NCBI GenBank assembly: GCA_050955045.1 | Contig: JBPBQV010000034.1 | Coordinates: 30,594 to 94,593, forward strand | Length of the DNA stretch: 64,000 bases | Direction of reading: 5' to 3' | DNA from: Mucilaginibacter_A sp050955045 | GTDB lineage: Bacteria > Bacteroidota > Bacteroidia > Sphingobacteriales > Sphingobacteriaceae | Position numbers and translations under genes: made by a program | Notes under the pieces: model-generated | What the model was told of the DNA's origin: nothing | What the model saw: the letters and a program-made list of their open reading frames with translations, nothing else | Databases searched by the model: none | Shown here: positions 7,504 through 15,210 of the stretch, piece after piece | Position numbering within the stretch: the first letter of the stretch is position 1 | Layout of the letters: each line of letters begins with the position of its first letter

Positions 7504-9624
7504 ATGCAAGCAAAAATAGTTTATTTCGCCGTTGCCGTTCTGTTTTCCGGCCATATTTACGCACAAAAAATGAATATCAAGACTTTGCCTTATCCGCAAA
7601 CTGCCAAAGGAACTGTTACCGATAATTACTTCGGAACGGTAGTTCCTGATCCTTACCGCTGGCTGGAAGATGACCGTTCTGCCGAAACCAAAGCCTGGGT
7701 GCAGGAAGAAAACAAGGTAACGCAAAACTATCTGCAACAAATTCCTTTTCGGGAAGTCATCCGCCAAAAACTGGAAAAATTGTGGAATTACGAAAAATAC
7801 AGCGCGCCTTTTAAAGAGGGGAAATACACGTATTTCTACAAAAACAATGGTTTGCAAAGCCAGTCGGTTTTGTACCGGCAGTTGGAAAATGGCGAGCCAG
7901 AGGTTTTTCTCGACCCGAATAAATTTTCTGCGGATGGAACGACTTCGCTGGCCGGAATTAACTTTAGTAAAGATGGCAGTTTAGCGGCTTACCAGATTTC
8001 GGAAGGCGGTTCTGACTGGCGCAAAGTTATCGTGCTAAAAACATCCGATAAAAGCAGTATCGGCGATACGCTGATCGACGTAAAGTTTTCTGGCCTGGCC
8101 TGGCGCGGCAACGAAGGTTTTTATTACAGCAGTTACGATAAGCCGAAAGAAGGCAGTCAGCTGGCCGGTTTAACGCAATATCACCAGCTTTTTTACCACA
8201 AACTCAACACGCCGCAAAGCACAGATCAGCTGATTTTTGGCGGAGAAAAAACAGCACGCCGATATATTGGTGCTTATTTAACGGAAGATGAACGTTTTTT
8301 GGTGATTACAGCTGCCAATAGCACAACTGGAAATGAATTGTACTTTCAGGATTTGAAGAAATCAGGTTCTGGCATTACCAGCATCGTTCATAATTTTGAT
8401 AGTCAGCAGCAGATTATCGATAATATCGGTAGCAAACTTTATATTTTCACCAACCTAAATGCGCCTAATTTTAAGTTGATTACGGTTGATGCTGCTGATC
8501 CGAAACCGGAAAACTGGAAAGATTTAATCCCGGAAACACAAAATGTGCTGGACGTTTCTACCGGCGGCGGGAAAATTTTTGCGGAATATTTGAAAGATGC
8601 AACTTCTTTTATCCAACAATATAATTACGATGGGCATTTGGAACACACTATTCAGCTGCCTTCGGTTGGAAGTGCTGGCGGTTTTGGCACTAAAAAAGAG
8701 GAGAAAGAAACTTATTATACGTTTACTTCCTATGTTTATCCGTCCACTATTTTCAAGTACAATATTGCTTCCGGCAAGTCAGAAGTTTACAAAAAATCGG
8801 GTGTGAGTTTTGATCCCGAAAAGTATGAATCAAAACAGGTTTTTTATCCTTCCAAAGACGGAACCAAAATCCCAATTATCATCACGTACAAAAAAGGCAC
8901 TGTTTTTAACGGCAAAAATCCGACGTTGCTTTATGCTTACGGCGGTTTTGGAGTGAGTTTGACACCGGCTTTTAGTACCAGTAATATTATTTTGCTGGAA
9001 CAAGGCGGAATTTACGCCGTACCAAATTTGCGTGGCGGCGGCGAGTATGGCGAAAACTGGCATCTGGCCGGAACGAAAATGAAAAAACAAAATGTTTTTG
9101 ATGATTTTATTGCGGCGGCCGAATATCTCATTCAAAATAAATATACTTCAAAAGATTACCTGGCTGTTTCCGGAGGTTCTAACGGTGGATTGCTAATTGG
9201 CGCGACCATGACGCAACGACCGGATTTATCTAAGGTAGCTTTCCCGGCGGTTGGCGTAATGGATATGCTGCGTTACAACAAATTTACGGCTGGTGCAGGT
9301 TGGGCTTATGATTACGGAACAGCAGAAGATTCTAAAGAAATGTTTGATTATCTGCATCAATATTCGCCGGTTCATGCTTTAAAACCAGCAGATTATCCGG
9401 CAACAATGGTTACTACGGCCGATCATGATGATCGCGTGGTTCCTGCACATTCTTTCAAGTTTGCGGCGCAATTGCAAAAAGATCAAACAGGAAAAGCGCC
9501 GGTTTTAATTCGGATTGAAACCAAAGCCGGACATGGTGCCGGAAGATCAACTGCGCAGGTAATTAATCAGGAAGCTGATAAATGGGCATTTATGTTCCAA
9601 AATATGAACTTGAGTTTTAAATGA
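7504..9624 (+). CDS. prolyl oligopeptidase family serine peptidase (S9A), exported
   Basis: Exported serine peptidase of 706 residues that cleaves short peptides after proline. An N-terminal signal peptide (MQAKIVYFAVAVLFSGHIYA, cleaved before Q) suggests a periplasmic site. The seven-bladed propeller occupies about 75-420 and the alpha/beta-hydrolase domain comes at both ends, starting DPYRWLEDDRS near residue 43. The triad is visible: Ser559 in SGGSNGG, Asp in TADHDDRV (about 638-645) and His677 in AGHGAG. Length is typical of S9A. The stop TGA overlaps the start of the next gene (ATGATG), so the two are probably co-translated. A GC-type repeat copy at 8047 encodes DKSSIG on a propeller loop. 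Confidence 0.95.
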   Translation: MQAKIVYFAVAVLFSGHIYAQKMNIKTLPYPQTAKGTVTDNYFGTVVPDPYRWLEDDRSAETKAWVQEENKVTQNYLQQIPFREVIRQKLEKLWNYEKYSAPFKEGKYTYFYKNNGLQSQSVLYRQLENGEPEVFLDPNKFSADGTTSLAGINFSKDGSLAAYQISEGGSDWRKVIVLKTSDKSSIGDTLIDVKFSGLAWRGNEGFYYSSYDKPKEGSQLAGLTQYHQLFYHKLNTPQSTDQLIFGGEKTARRYIGAYLTEDERFLVITAANSTTGNELYFQDLKKSGSGITSIVHNFDSQQQIIDNIGSKLYIFTNLNAPNFKLITVDAADPKPENWKDLIPETQNVLDVSTGGGKIFAEYLKDATSFIQQYNYDGHLEHTIQLPSVGSAGGFGTKKEEKETYYTFTSYVYPSTIFKYNIASGKSEVYKKSGVSFDPEKYESKQVFYPSKDGTKIPIIITYKKGTVFNGKNPTLLYAYGGFGVSLTPAFSTSNIILLEQGGIYAVPNLRGGGEYGENWHLAGTKMKKQNVFDDFIAAAEYLIQNKYTSKDYLAVSGGSNGGLLIGATMTQRPDLSKVAFPAVGVMDMLRYNKFTAGAGWAYDYGTAEDSKEMFDYLHQYSPVHALKPADYPATMVTTADHDDRVVPAHSFKFAAQLQKDQTGKAPVLIRIETKAGHGAGRSTAQVINQEADKWAFMFQNMNLSFK
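8047..8061 (+). repeat. dispersed repeat, GC variant, inside prolyl oligopeptidase
   Basis: CCGATAAAAGCAGTATCGG; matches the extended word with GC at the variable pair and T for C. Encodes DKSSIG. Confidence 0.55.
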
Positions 9625-10433
9625 TGAAACACCAAATTTTAGTCGCTAAAAGAAGCATCATCACTTTTTTGCTGTTGATGCCATGCTTCTTTTATGCACC
9701 TTTTTTACATGCGCAAATCTCTGCGAAGCAAAACCTGAACATCGTTTTTATTGGCAATAGCATTACGCACGGTGCTGGTTTAAAAGATTTTAAAACAATG
9801 GCTCCGCCTGTTTTTGCTACTCAGTTTTTACGCGAACAATCGCAAATTGGTCAGGTAAATTTTTCTAATCAAGGCGTAAGTGGTTTTACAACGGTAGATT
9901 TTCTACCGAAAACCAATACTGTATTTAACAAGGTAGAAACGGCAGCCAAAAGCTTTGATAATACAAATGCCACACTTATTTTTTCGATTATTTTAGGAAC
10001 GAATGATAGTGCGATTAGCGGTCCGCATGGAGCGCCGGTTTCTGCAGAAAATTATCAGCAGAGTTTAAAAGCCATTGCAGATCGACTTTTGAAAGATTTC
10101 CCGAATTGCAAAATCATTTTTCATCACCCGCTTTGGTACAGCGAAAACACTTATAACCGATCCAAATATTTGGCAGAAGGTTTAAAACGTTTAAAAAGCT
10201 ATTTCCCTGAAATCCATTCGTTAATTAAGAGTTATGCTAAAACCTATCCAAAACAAGTGTTTTTAGGTGATAAAAAAGGCTTCGCTTATTTCAAAAAACA
10301 TCATGAAGAACTGATGCAGCACGAAAACGGACAGCAAGGCGTTTTCTTTCTTCATCCAAATGAAAAGGGAGCCGTAGAATTAGGAAAATTGTGGGGGAAA
10401 TCGATCTTAAAAATGGTTAGAAAACTAAATTAA
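9621..10433 (+). CDS. SGNH/GDSL-type lipase/esterase, exported
   Basis: Exported SGNH-fold hydrolase of 270 residues, probably an esterase acting on acylated sugars or lipids. Block I is IVFIGNSITHGAG (Ser47), block III is LGTNDS (Asn128) and block V is FLHPNEKG near the C-terminus. The signal peptide spans about 1-32 (cleavage after HAQ). It overlaps the prolyl oligopeptidase stop by 4 bases and its own stop shares TTAA with the convergent S41 protease gene. Most unusually, an inverted pair of dispersed repeats (9645-9659 and 9682-9696) lies inside the signal peptide and encodes KRSII and PCFFYAP, which places a potential mRNA hairpin just after the start codon. Confidence 0.85.
   Translation: MMKHQILVAKRSIITFLLLMPCFFYAPFLHAQISAKQNLNIVFIGNSITHGAGLKDFKTMAPPVFATQFLREQSQIGQVNFSNQGVSGFTTVDFLPKTNTVFNKVETAAKSFDNTNATLIFSIILGTNDSAISGPHGAPVSAENYQQSLKAIADRLLKDFPNCKIIFHHPLWYSENTYNRSKYLAEGLKRLKSYFPEIHSLIKSYAKTYPKQVFLGDKKGFAYFKKHHEELMQHENGQQGVFFLHPNEKGAVELGKLWGKSILKMVRKLN
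9645..9696. repeat. inverted pair of GA-type repeats inside a signal-peptide coding region
   Basis: Left arm GCTAAAAGAAGCATC (9645-9659) and right arm CATGCTTCTTTTATG (9682-9696), both with exact 12-mer core, with a 22-base loop. On the mRNA the arms can pair 25 bases after the ATG of the SGNH hydrolase. Confidence 0.8.
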
Positions 10434-12166
10434 TTTTCTGTATCTGGTTTTTTTGTGGTGAGTGCAGCAATCGGTTTTCCAATAACTTTGTGGTTACCTT
10501 CTCCTTTTAAAATAGATACTAATTCGGGTTTATTCTGGATAATTAATGCCGCTGCTGCCAGTTCTTTATCAGTTTTGAAACTATCTTCAATCCGGCCTTT
10601 TTCATAATAATAACGAGTCACCAGCTCACTTTCTAAAATCTGTTTGATCTCTGCCTGATGCTGTGTCAAATCATTTTTTTTGCTGGCAGCAAGCTTAGTT
10701 TTAAGTGTTTCGTATTCTGTTTTAATCTCACTCAACTGTTTTTCGCGGTCTGCAACGGTTTTTAAATCTGCCAAAACCTTTTCAGTTTGCGTGCTGTAGC
10801 TGTAATCTTTGCCGGATAAATATTTCACAAAATCATTGTAATCCGCATCACTTACATTAAAATTTTCTGTTGGCGGCAACTGATTATGTGCATTTCGGTA
10901 GGTATTGGCGTAATTAAAAATCAGCATTTTAGTGATCAACGCTTTGGTGATATTGGCGATCGGCTCCTGTTTTACCACCACATCGGGATAAATGCCGCTG
11001 CCATCGTAAACCGAACGGCCATTTTTGGTTTTAAATTCATGAATAGACGAATCTGCAACTTTCACAACTGTTCCGTCTTCCTGGCGGTGCGTATAATCCA
11101 GAGATTGGATACATCGTCCCGAAGGCACATAATATTTAGAAATGGTGATTTTAACCAAACTATTGTACGGCATGCTGAACGTTTGCTGCACCAAACCTTT
11201 GCCGTAGCTGCGCTGGCCGATAATAACGGCGCGGTCTAAATCCTGCAAAGCACCAGCAACAATTTCTGATGCGGAAGCCGAACGGGCATTTACCAAAACG
11301 ACCAATGGCAACTCCGTTTCGATTGGTGTATTTTGGGTACGGTAAACGTTGTTTTTCTCTTTTAATTTTCCTTTTTGCGAAACAACCTCTACTCCTTTTG
11401 GCACAAAAAAGTTGACAATTTTTACAGCTTCCTGTAAGATGCCACCGCCATTATAGCGCAAATCCAGCACAATTCCTTTTGGGCTATTTTTTTTAAGGTC
11501 GAGCAAAGCATCTTGCACTTCCTGACCGGAATTTTCCAGGAACTTATCTAACTTAATATAACCAATGCCGCTTTTCAGCATTCCATGATAAGAAACGTTA
11601 GGTTGTTTTATTTCTTCACGAAGCAAATTTTTAACAATTGGCTGGGCTACGTTTTCGCGCTTAACCAACAATTTTACCACACCGCCTTTTGCTCCTTTTA
11701 ACAAAGTGCTTACTTCTTCGCTATTTTTTCCGTTTAGGTCAACATCGTTGATTTTTACCACTTCATCTCCTACCCGAACATCTGCTTTTTGTGCCGGATA
11801 GCCTTCAAAAAGCTGAGAAATAATTACTTTTTTATTGCGGTTATAAACGCCCGCACCAATGCCGCCATATTGCGTGCTGATGTAATGCAGTTTGTAATCT
11901 TCAATTTCAGATTCCGGAACAAATTCGGTGTATGGGTCCAGGCTTTCCATCATCGCATCCAAACCTCTTTTAATCAGTTTGGTAGGGTTAATCTCATCTA
12001 CATAATTTAGGTTGACTTCCTTATAAACTGTAGCGAAAATATCCAGGTTTTTGGCCACCTGAAAAAGATCATCCTGAAAACTCCAGCTGGTTACCGCAAG
12101 TAAAAATAATCCTCCGCCTAAAACTATTTTTTTACGCTTGCTGATCCACACGTTACCCTTTCTCAT
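10430..12166 (-). CDS. carboxy-terminal processing protease, peptidase family S41 (Ctp/Prc type)
   Basis: Exported or membrane-anchored C-terminal processing protease of 578 residues. An N-terminal membrane segment (about 13-29) is followed by a helical region with YVDEINPTKLIKRGLDAMM, a PDZ domain at about 90-170 (GIGAGVYNR, AQKADVRVGDEVVKINDVD) and the S41 catalytic domain. The latter has LRYNGGG (237-242), nucleophile Ser300 in SASASEIVAG and Lys323 in YGKG. A long helical C-terminal tail fits the Bacteroidota form. Its TAA stop overlaps that of the convergent SGNH gene. Probable role: trimming periplasmic or envelope proteins. Confidence 0.95.
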   Translation of the reverse strand: MRKGNVWISKRKKIVLGGGLFLLAVTSWSFQDDLFQVAKNLDIFATVYKEVNLNYVDEINPTKLIKRGLDAMMESLDPYTEFVPESEIEDYKLHYISTQYGGIGAGVYNRNKKVIISQLFEGYPAQKADVRVGDEVVKINDVDLNGKNSEEVSTLLKGAKGGVVKLLVKRENVAQPIVKNLLREEIKQPNVSYHGMLKSGIGYIKLDKFLENSGQEVQDALLDLKKNSPKGIVLDLRYNGGGILQEAVKIVNFFVPKGVEVVSQKGKLKEKNNVYRTQNTPIETELPLVVLVNARSASASEIVAGALQDLDRAVIIGQRSYGKGLVQQTFSMPYNSLVKITISKYYVPSGRCIQSLDYTHRQEDGTVVKVADSSIHEFKTKNGRSVYDGSGIYPDVVVKQEPIANITKALITKMLIFNYANTYRNAHNQLPPTENFNVSDADYNDFVKYLSGKDYSYSTQTEKVLADLKTVADREKQLSEIKTEYETLKTKLAASKKNDLTQHQAEIKQILESELVTRYYYEKGRIEDSFKTDKELAAAALIIQNKPELVSILKGEGNHKVIGKPIAALTTKKPDTEN

Positions 12167-12228
12167 AAAACTTAAAAATCTGAATCTAATTTACAGAACT
12201 ACATTTACAATTGCAGGAAGAACTGTAT

Positions 12229-12444
12229 TTATAACCGATTATTATCAATGTTCACCAAAGCTTTTTTTAAGGTAAAAACTACATAATCACGGTCGCGATT
12301 TACCAGCGCCATGATTCGGCTGATTAAATCTTCTTCGTTGCCTTCGGTGTATTGCAATTGCGCGTCTGTTAAGCTATTATACTTACGCTGTACTTTAATT
12401 TTTACGCGTTCCCAGTCTTTATTGCTGATGGTAATTTCTGCCAT
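12229..12444 (-). CDS. small CsbD-like stress-response protein
   Basis: A 71-residue acidic protein. The arrangement WERVKIKVQRKYNSLTDAQL, then EGNEEDLISRIMALVNRDRD, follows the CsbD family pattern (W-x-x-x-K-x-K, L-T-D-x-x-L, EG-x-x-x-x-L). The family is induced by general stress in other bacteria, but its biochemical role is not known. It is upstream of the S41 protease on the same strand with a 62-bp gap, possibly co-transcribed. No signal peptide. The family match is moderate. Confidence 0.75.
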   Translation of the reverse strand: MAEITISNKDWERVKIKVQRKYNSLTDAQLQYTEGNEEDLISRIMALVNRDRDYVVFTLKKALVNIDNNRL

Positions 12445-12482
12445 TTAATTTTTTTATTCAAACCTAATATAAATTTCAGGCG

Positions 12483-12497
12483 TTTAAAAACAGCATA
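12483..12497 (+). repeat. dispersed repeat, AC type, intergenic
   Basis: TTTAAAAACAGCATA with exact 12-mer core, in the divergent spacer between the CsbD-like gene and the porin gene. Confidence 0.7.
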
Positions 12498-12570
12498 CGC
12501 AATTTTTAACGCCTTTGCCGTTAGTTACTAAACTTTTTAAACCAATTTTACTCCTACCTAAAAAAAGAAC

Positions 12571-13167
12571 ATGAAAAAATATTTTTTTACCCTTTTGGCT
12601 GCTACATTTTTTTTGAGTGCACAAGCACAATTTAGCCTTGGTGTAAAGGGCGGCGTTAACTTTTCTCGCCTGAGTGTAAACCAGGGGCGAATTAATTCTA
12701 CCGCACTTCCAGGTTACCAAGTTGGTATCTGGACACGTATCGGAAAAGGGTTTTACGTGCAACCAGAAGTTTATTTAGGCAGTTCGGGCAGTAATTTTGA
12801 TTTCCAGTACGATCAATCCAACCAAACGGTTACCGAAAGCGGAAAAGTGAGGTTTACAACTTTAAACGTACCGCTTTTAGTTGGACAATCTTTTGGATTG
12901 AGTAAACTGAATTTCAGACTGATGGCCGGGCCAATGTATTCGTATTTTTTGAGTAATGACCAAAAATTATCCCAAACCGTAAAAAATGCTTATCAAGATT
13001 TTAACAATTACCGCAACAGTACTTTGGGCTATCAGGCCGGAGCTGGTGTAGATGTGCTTAGATTTTCTGTTGATTTACGCTATGAAGGTGGCTTAACGGA
13101 AGTTAACCCAGCTTATGGCCAACGGCAAAATGTTTGGCATTTGAGCTTGGGGTACAAGTTTTTGTAG
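12571..13167 (+). CDS. outer-membrane beta-barrel protein (PorT-like)
   Basis: A 198-residue exported protein with signal peptide MKKYFFTLLAATFFLSAQAQ followed by alternating strands (FSLGVKGGVNFSRLS, GYQVGIWTRIGKGFYVQPEVYL) and a terminal aromatic residue pattern HLSLGYKFL. This is the usual shape of the small 8-strand PorT/outer-membrane barrel family of Bacteroidota. No specific ligand can be named. A repeat-built hairpin follows the stop codon directly and probably terminates the transcript. Confidence 0.85.
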   Translation: MKKYFFTLLAATFFLSAQAQFSLGVKGGVNFSRLSVNQGRINSTALPGYQVGIWTRIGKGFYVQPEVYLGSSGSNFDFQYDQSNQTVTESGKVRFTTLNVPLLVGQSFGLSKLNFRLMAGPMYSYFLSNDQKLSQTVKNAYQDFNNYRNSTLGYQAGAGVDVLRFSVDLRYEGGLTEVNPAYGQRQNVWHLSLGYKFL

Positions 13168-13210
13168 GATAAAAGAAGCATCCTGAAATTTTTAGGATGC
13201 TTCTTTTATA
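13168..13210 (+). terminator. hairpin made of two GA-type dispersed repeats, after porin gene
   Basis: Left copy 13168-13182 (perfect GATAAAAGAAGCATC) and right inverted copy 13196-13210. The paired stem spans 13169-13184 / 13194-13209, 16 bp without mismatch, around a 9-base loop, and starts immediately after the stop codon. The right arm supplies a short T-tract, so it can act as an intrinsic terminator. It is also a dispersed-repeat pair. Confidence 0.8.
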
Positions 13211-13232
13211 AGCAAAAAATCAGGATAATTCC

Positions 13233-13697
13233 TTATTTTACCTTGTAAGTAAATGTTCTGATTAGACTAAGTGTATTCTGATTCAATATTTCAGTTTCCA
13301 CTTTTATTGAAGCTCCGCTTGCCGCTGTTGCCGGAACCTGATAATTTACAATCAAGGTATCTGTGGCTTTCGCTTTTGAATAAGCAGGCTGATAAGGATA
13401 GTTTTTTATTTTGTTCCTGGTCCCTGTCCCAATTGTTTCGTACAGATTTAATTCTTTTATAGGAGACTGAGAGAAATACTGTACTTCCCATGATAAGTTT
13501 TGCCCTTTTGTATAACCTGCAGTTACAGGTATAGCCACTTTAGTAGCAATATCCGTAAAGGTATTTGAACTAATTGGATAATAGCCAGGACCGGCCGGAG
13601 TAGTATTATCAGCAATAAAATCAATACTTTTTTTACATGCTGAAGTTGCAATTAACGCACAGAAAAAAGCCCCATATATTAATTTATTCAATTTCAT
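13233..13697 (-). CDS. SusCD-associated lipoprotein of unknown function
   Basis: A 154-residue predicted lipoprotein: signal peptide MKLNKLIYGAFFCALIATSA followed by lipobox Cys at about 21 (SACKKS). The rest looks like a single beta-sandwich (ATKVAIPVTAGYTKGQNLSW, TDTLIVNYQVPA). It is the last gene of the SusC-SusD operon, 46 bp after susD, so it is probably a surface-exposed partner in the same uptake complex. I do not recognise a named family. Confidence 0.75.
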   Translation of the reverse strand: MKLNKLIYGAFFCALIATSACKKSIDFIADNTTPAGPGYYPISSNTFTDIATKVAIPVTAGYTKGQNLSWEVQYFSQSPIKELNLYETIGTGTRNKIKNYPYQPAYSKAKATDTLIVNYQVPATAASGASIKVETEILNQNTLSLIRTFTYKVK

Positions 13698-13743
13698 CAG
13701 AATATTTTTAATGTTCTATAATTAAGTTGATAAGAGATTTTCA

Positions 13744-15201
13744 TTATTGATCCCACCAAACCTTAGTAGTTAATGTTTTTTGTGCAGCTACTGCATTAGG
13801 GTTTCTTGTGGTTTCAGCCAAAGGATATAATGCTCTCCTGATAAATTGGCCATTCATTGCTGCATCCTGATTTTGAGGCAAAGCCATTCCTCTAAAAAGT
13901 TGTGCATTGTAATCATATCTTCTTACATCAACCCATTCTTCAGGATGTAGAAACAAAGCAATATTTTTTTCGCGCATAATGTATTCCAATTTCAAACCAG
14001 TAGCTGTAACCGCAACTAAAGGATTTGCAATGTATGCTGCTTTTACCGCACTTAATTTGTCCATATTAGCATTAATGCCAGCTAAATAAGCACTGTATGC
14101 ATTTGCAGAACTTCCAACAGAAGTTGTTGTTCCGCCGGCTTTAATAAATTCTGCTTCTGCTTCTAAGAACTTCTGTTCTGCATAAGTCACAATAGGAACC
14201 GGAGAAGACGCTTTTGCATAATAAGTATTAGCTGTTAAATTTACGTTACCGCTTCCGCCTGATCCGTTTACTATTCCTATATAGGTTGCTGCTGACTTAT
14301 TATCCATAATAATTGGTAACCGAGGATCAACTAACCCTGGATAGTAACCGCTACCGTTCATTAAGTCAATTAATCTCTGCGTAGGAGAAACTTTATATAC
14401 TGCGCCAGCGGCAGCTACTGCAATATTTTTATTCCAGGGATTTAAGTTCTTGTCATTATAAACTACTTGCAGATCTTCCGCATTTGAAGCAAAGCCTTTA
14501 GCTAAATAAGTTAATGCCATATTAGCTGCGTTTGTTGCACCCTTTTTAGTTAAGTGCATTGCATACCTGGCTTTTAAAACGTAAGCCGCTTTAATCCAAC
14601 TTGCAGCTACGCCTCCGTAAATTAAATCATCTGTGGTTGGTTTTATTGTTCCGGGAGCTAAAGATAATTGTGCAATTCCATCATCCAGCAAGGTTTGCAT
14701 AGTAGTATAAATCGTCTCCTGCGAATCATATTTCGGATACAAATTAGCTGCGCCTTGAAAAGCATCGCTGTAGGGTACATCTCCCCAGGTATCTGTAGCC
14801 AGGCCTAAATTTACTGCTTGTAAAATTTTACCAATACCAATGTAATAAGGTGCATTTTGTTGCTGGGCGAGCTTTACCATAGCATCCAAATTAGTAAGTG
14901 AATTTTGGTAAATTCCCTGAAAAGCATTTTCAATCCTTACATCCCGGTTTTGATCCTCATTAAGTGCACCACTTGTGTAAGCAGCCAATTGCTCTGAAAA
15001 CATACTGGTAATAAAAGCAACACGAAAATGGTTATCTGTAGTTGATTCTATCACAACAGGTAACAAGGTATTTAAAGTAGGTGTGCTTGATTGATTTGGA
15101 TTTATATTTGTGTCTCCACCAACATATTTTTTACAGGCTGAAAAACTTGCAATTGAAAACAAGCTGATTAGCATGAATAAGTGCCTGAAAATAATTTTCA
15201 T
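13744..15201 (-). CDS. SusD/RagB-family nutrient-binding outer-membrane lipoprotein
   Basis: A 485-residue surface lipoprotein that caps the SusC channel and captures the nutrient. The signal peptide and lipobox are FSIASFSACKKYVGG (Cys about 23). The segment FQGAANLYPKYDSQETIY and the tetratricopeptide-like helices (NMALTYLAKGFAS, EQKFLEAEAEFIKAGG) fit the SusD-like_2 branch, as does the C-terminal motif with EEWVDVRRYDYN. It starts 9 bp after the susC stop, which makes a tight two-gene unit. The ligand cannot be told from sequence. Confidence 0.95.
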   Translation of the reverse strand: MKIIFRHLFMLISLFSIASFSACKKYVGGDTNINPNQSSTPTLNTLLPVVIESTTDNHFRVAFITSMFSEQLAAYTSGALNEDQNRDVRIENAFQGIYQNSLTNLDAMVKLAQQQNAPYYIGIGKILQAVNLGLATDTWGDVPYSDAFQGAANLYPKYDSQETIYTTMQTLLDDGIAQLSLAPGTIKPTTDDLIYGGVAASWIKAAYVLKARYAMHLTKKGATNAANMALTYLAKGFASNAEDLQVVYNDKNLNPWNKNIAVAAAGAVYKVSPTQRLIDLMNGSGYYPGLVDPRLPIIMDNKSAATYIGIVNGSGGSGNVNLTANTYYAKASSPVPIVTYAEQKFLEAEAEFIKAGGTTTSVGSSANAYSAYLAGINANMDKLSAVKAAYIANPLVAVTATGLKLEYIMREKNIALFLHPEEWVDVRRYDYNAQLFRGMALPQNQDAAMNGQFIRRALYPLAETTRNPNAVAAQKTLTTKVWWDQ

Positions 15202-15210
15202 AGTATTTTT

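Noticed and set aside
7393..7857. Minus-strand 154-codon frame at the start of the prolyl oligopeptidase gene
   Set aside because: Antisense shadow of a secure serine-peptidase gene; no family resemblance.
12484..12762. Minus-strand 92-codon frame over the porin start
   Set aside because: It lies opposite the porin gene's signal peptide and leader, has no recognisable domain and is rich in Cys/Lys shadows.
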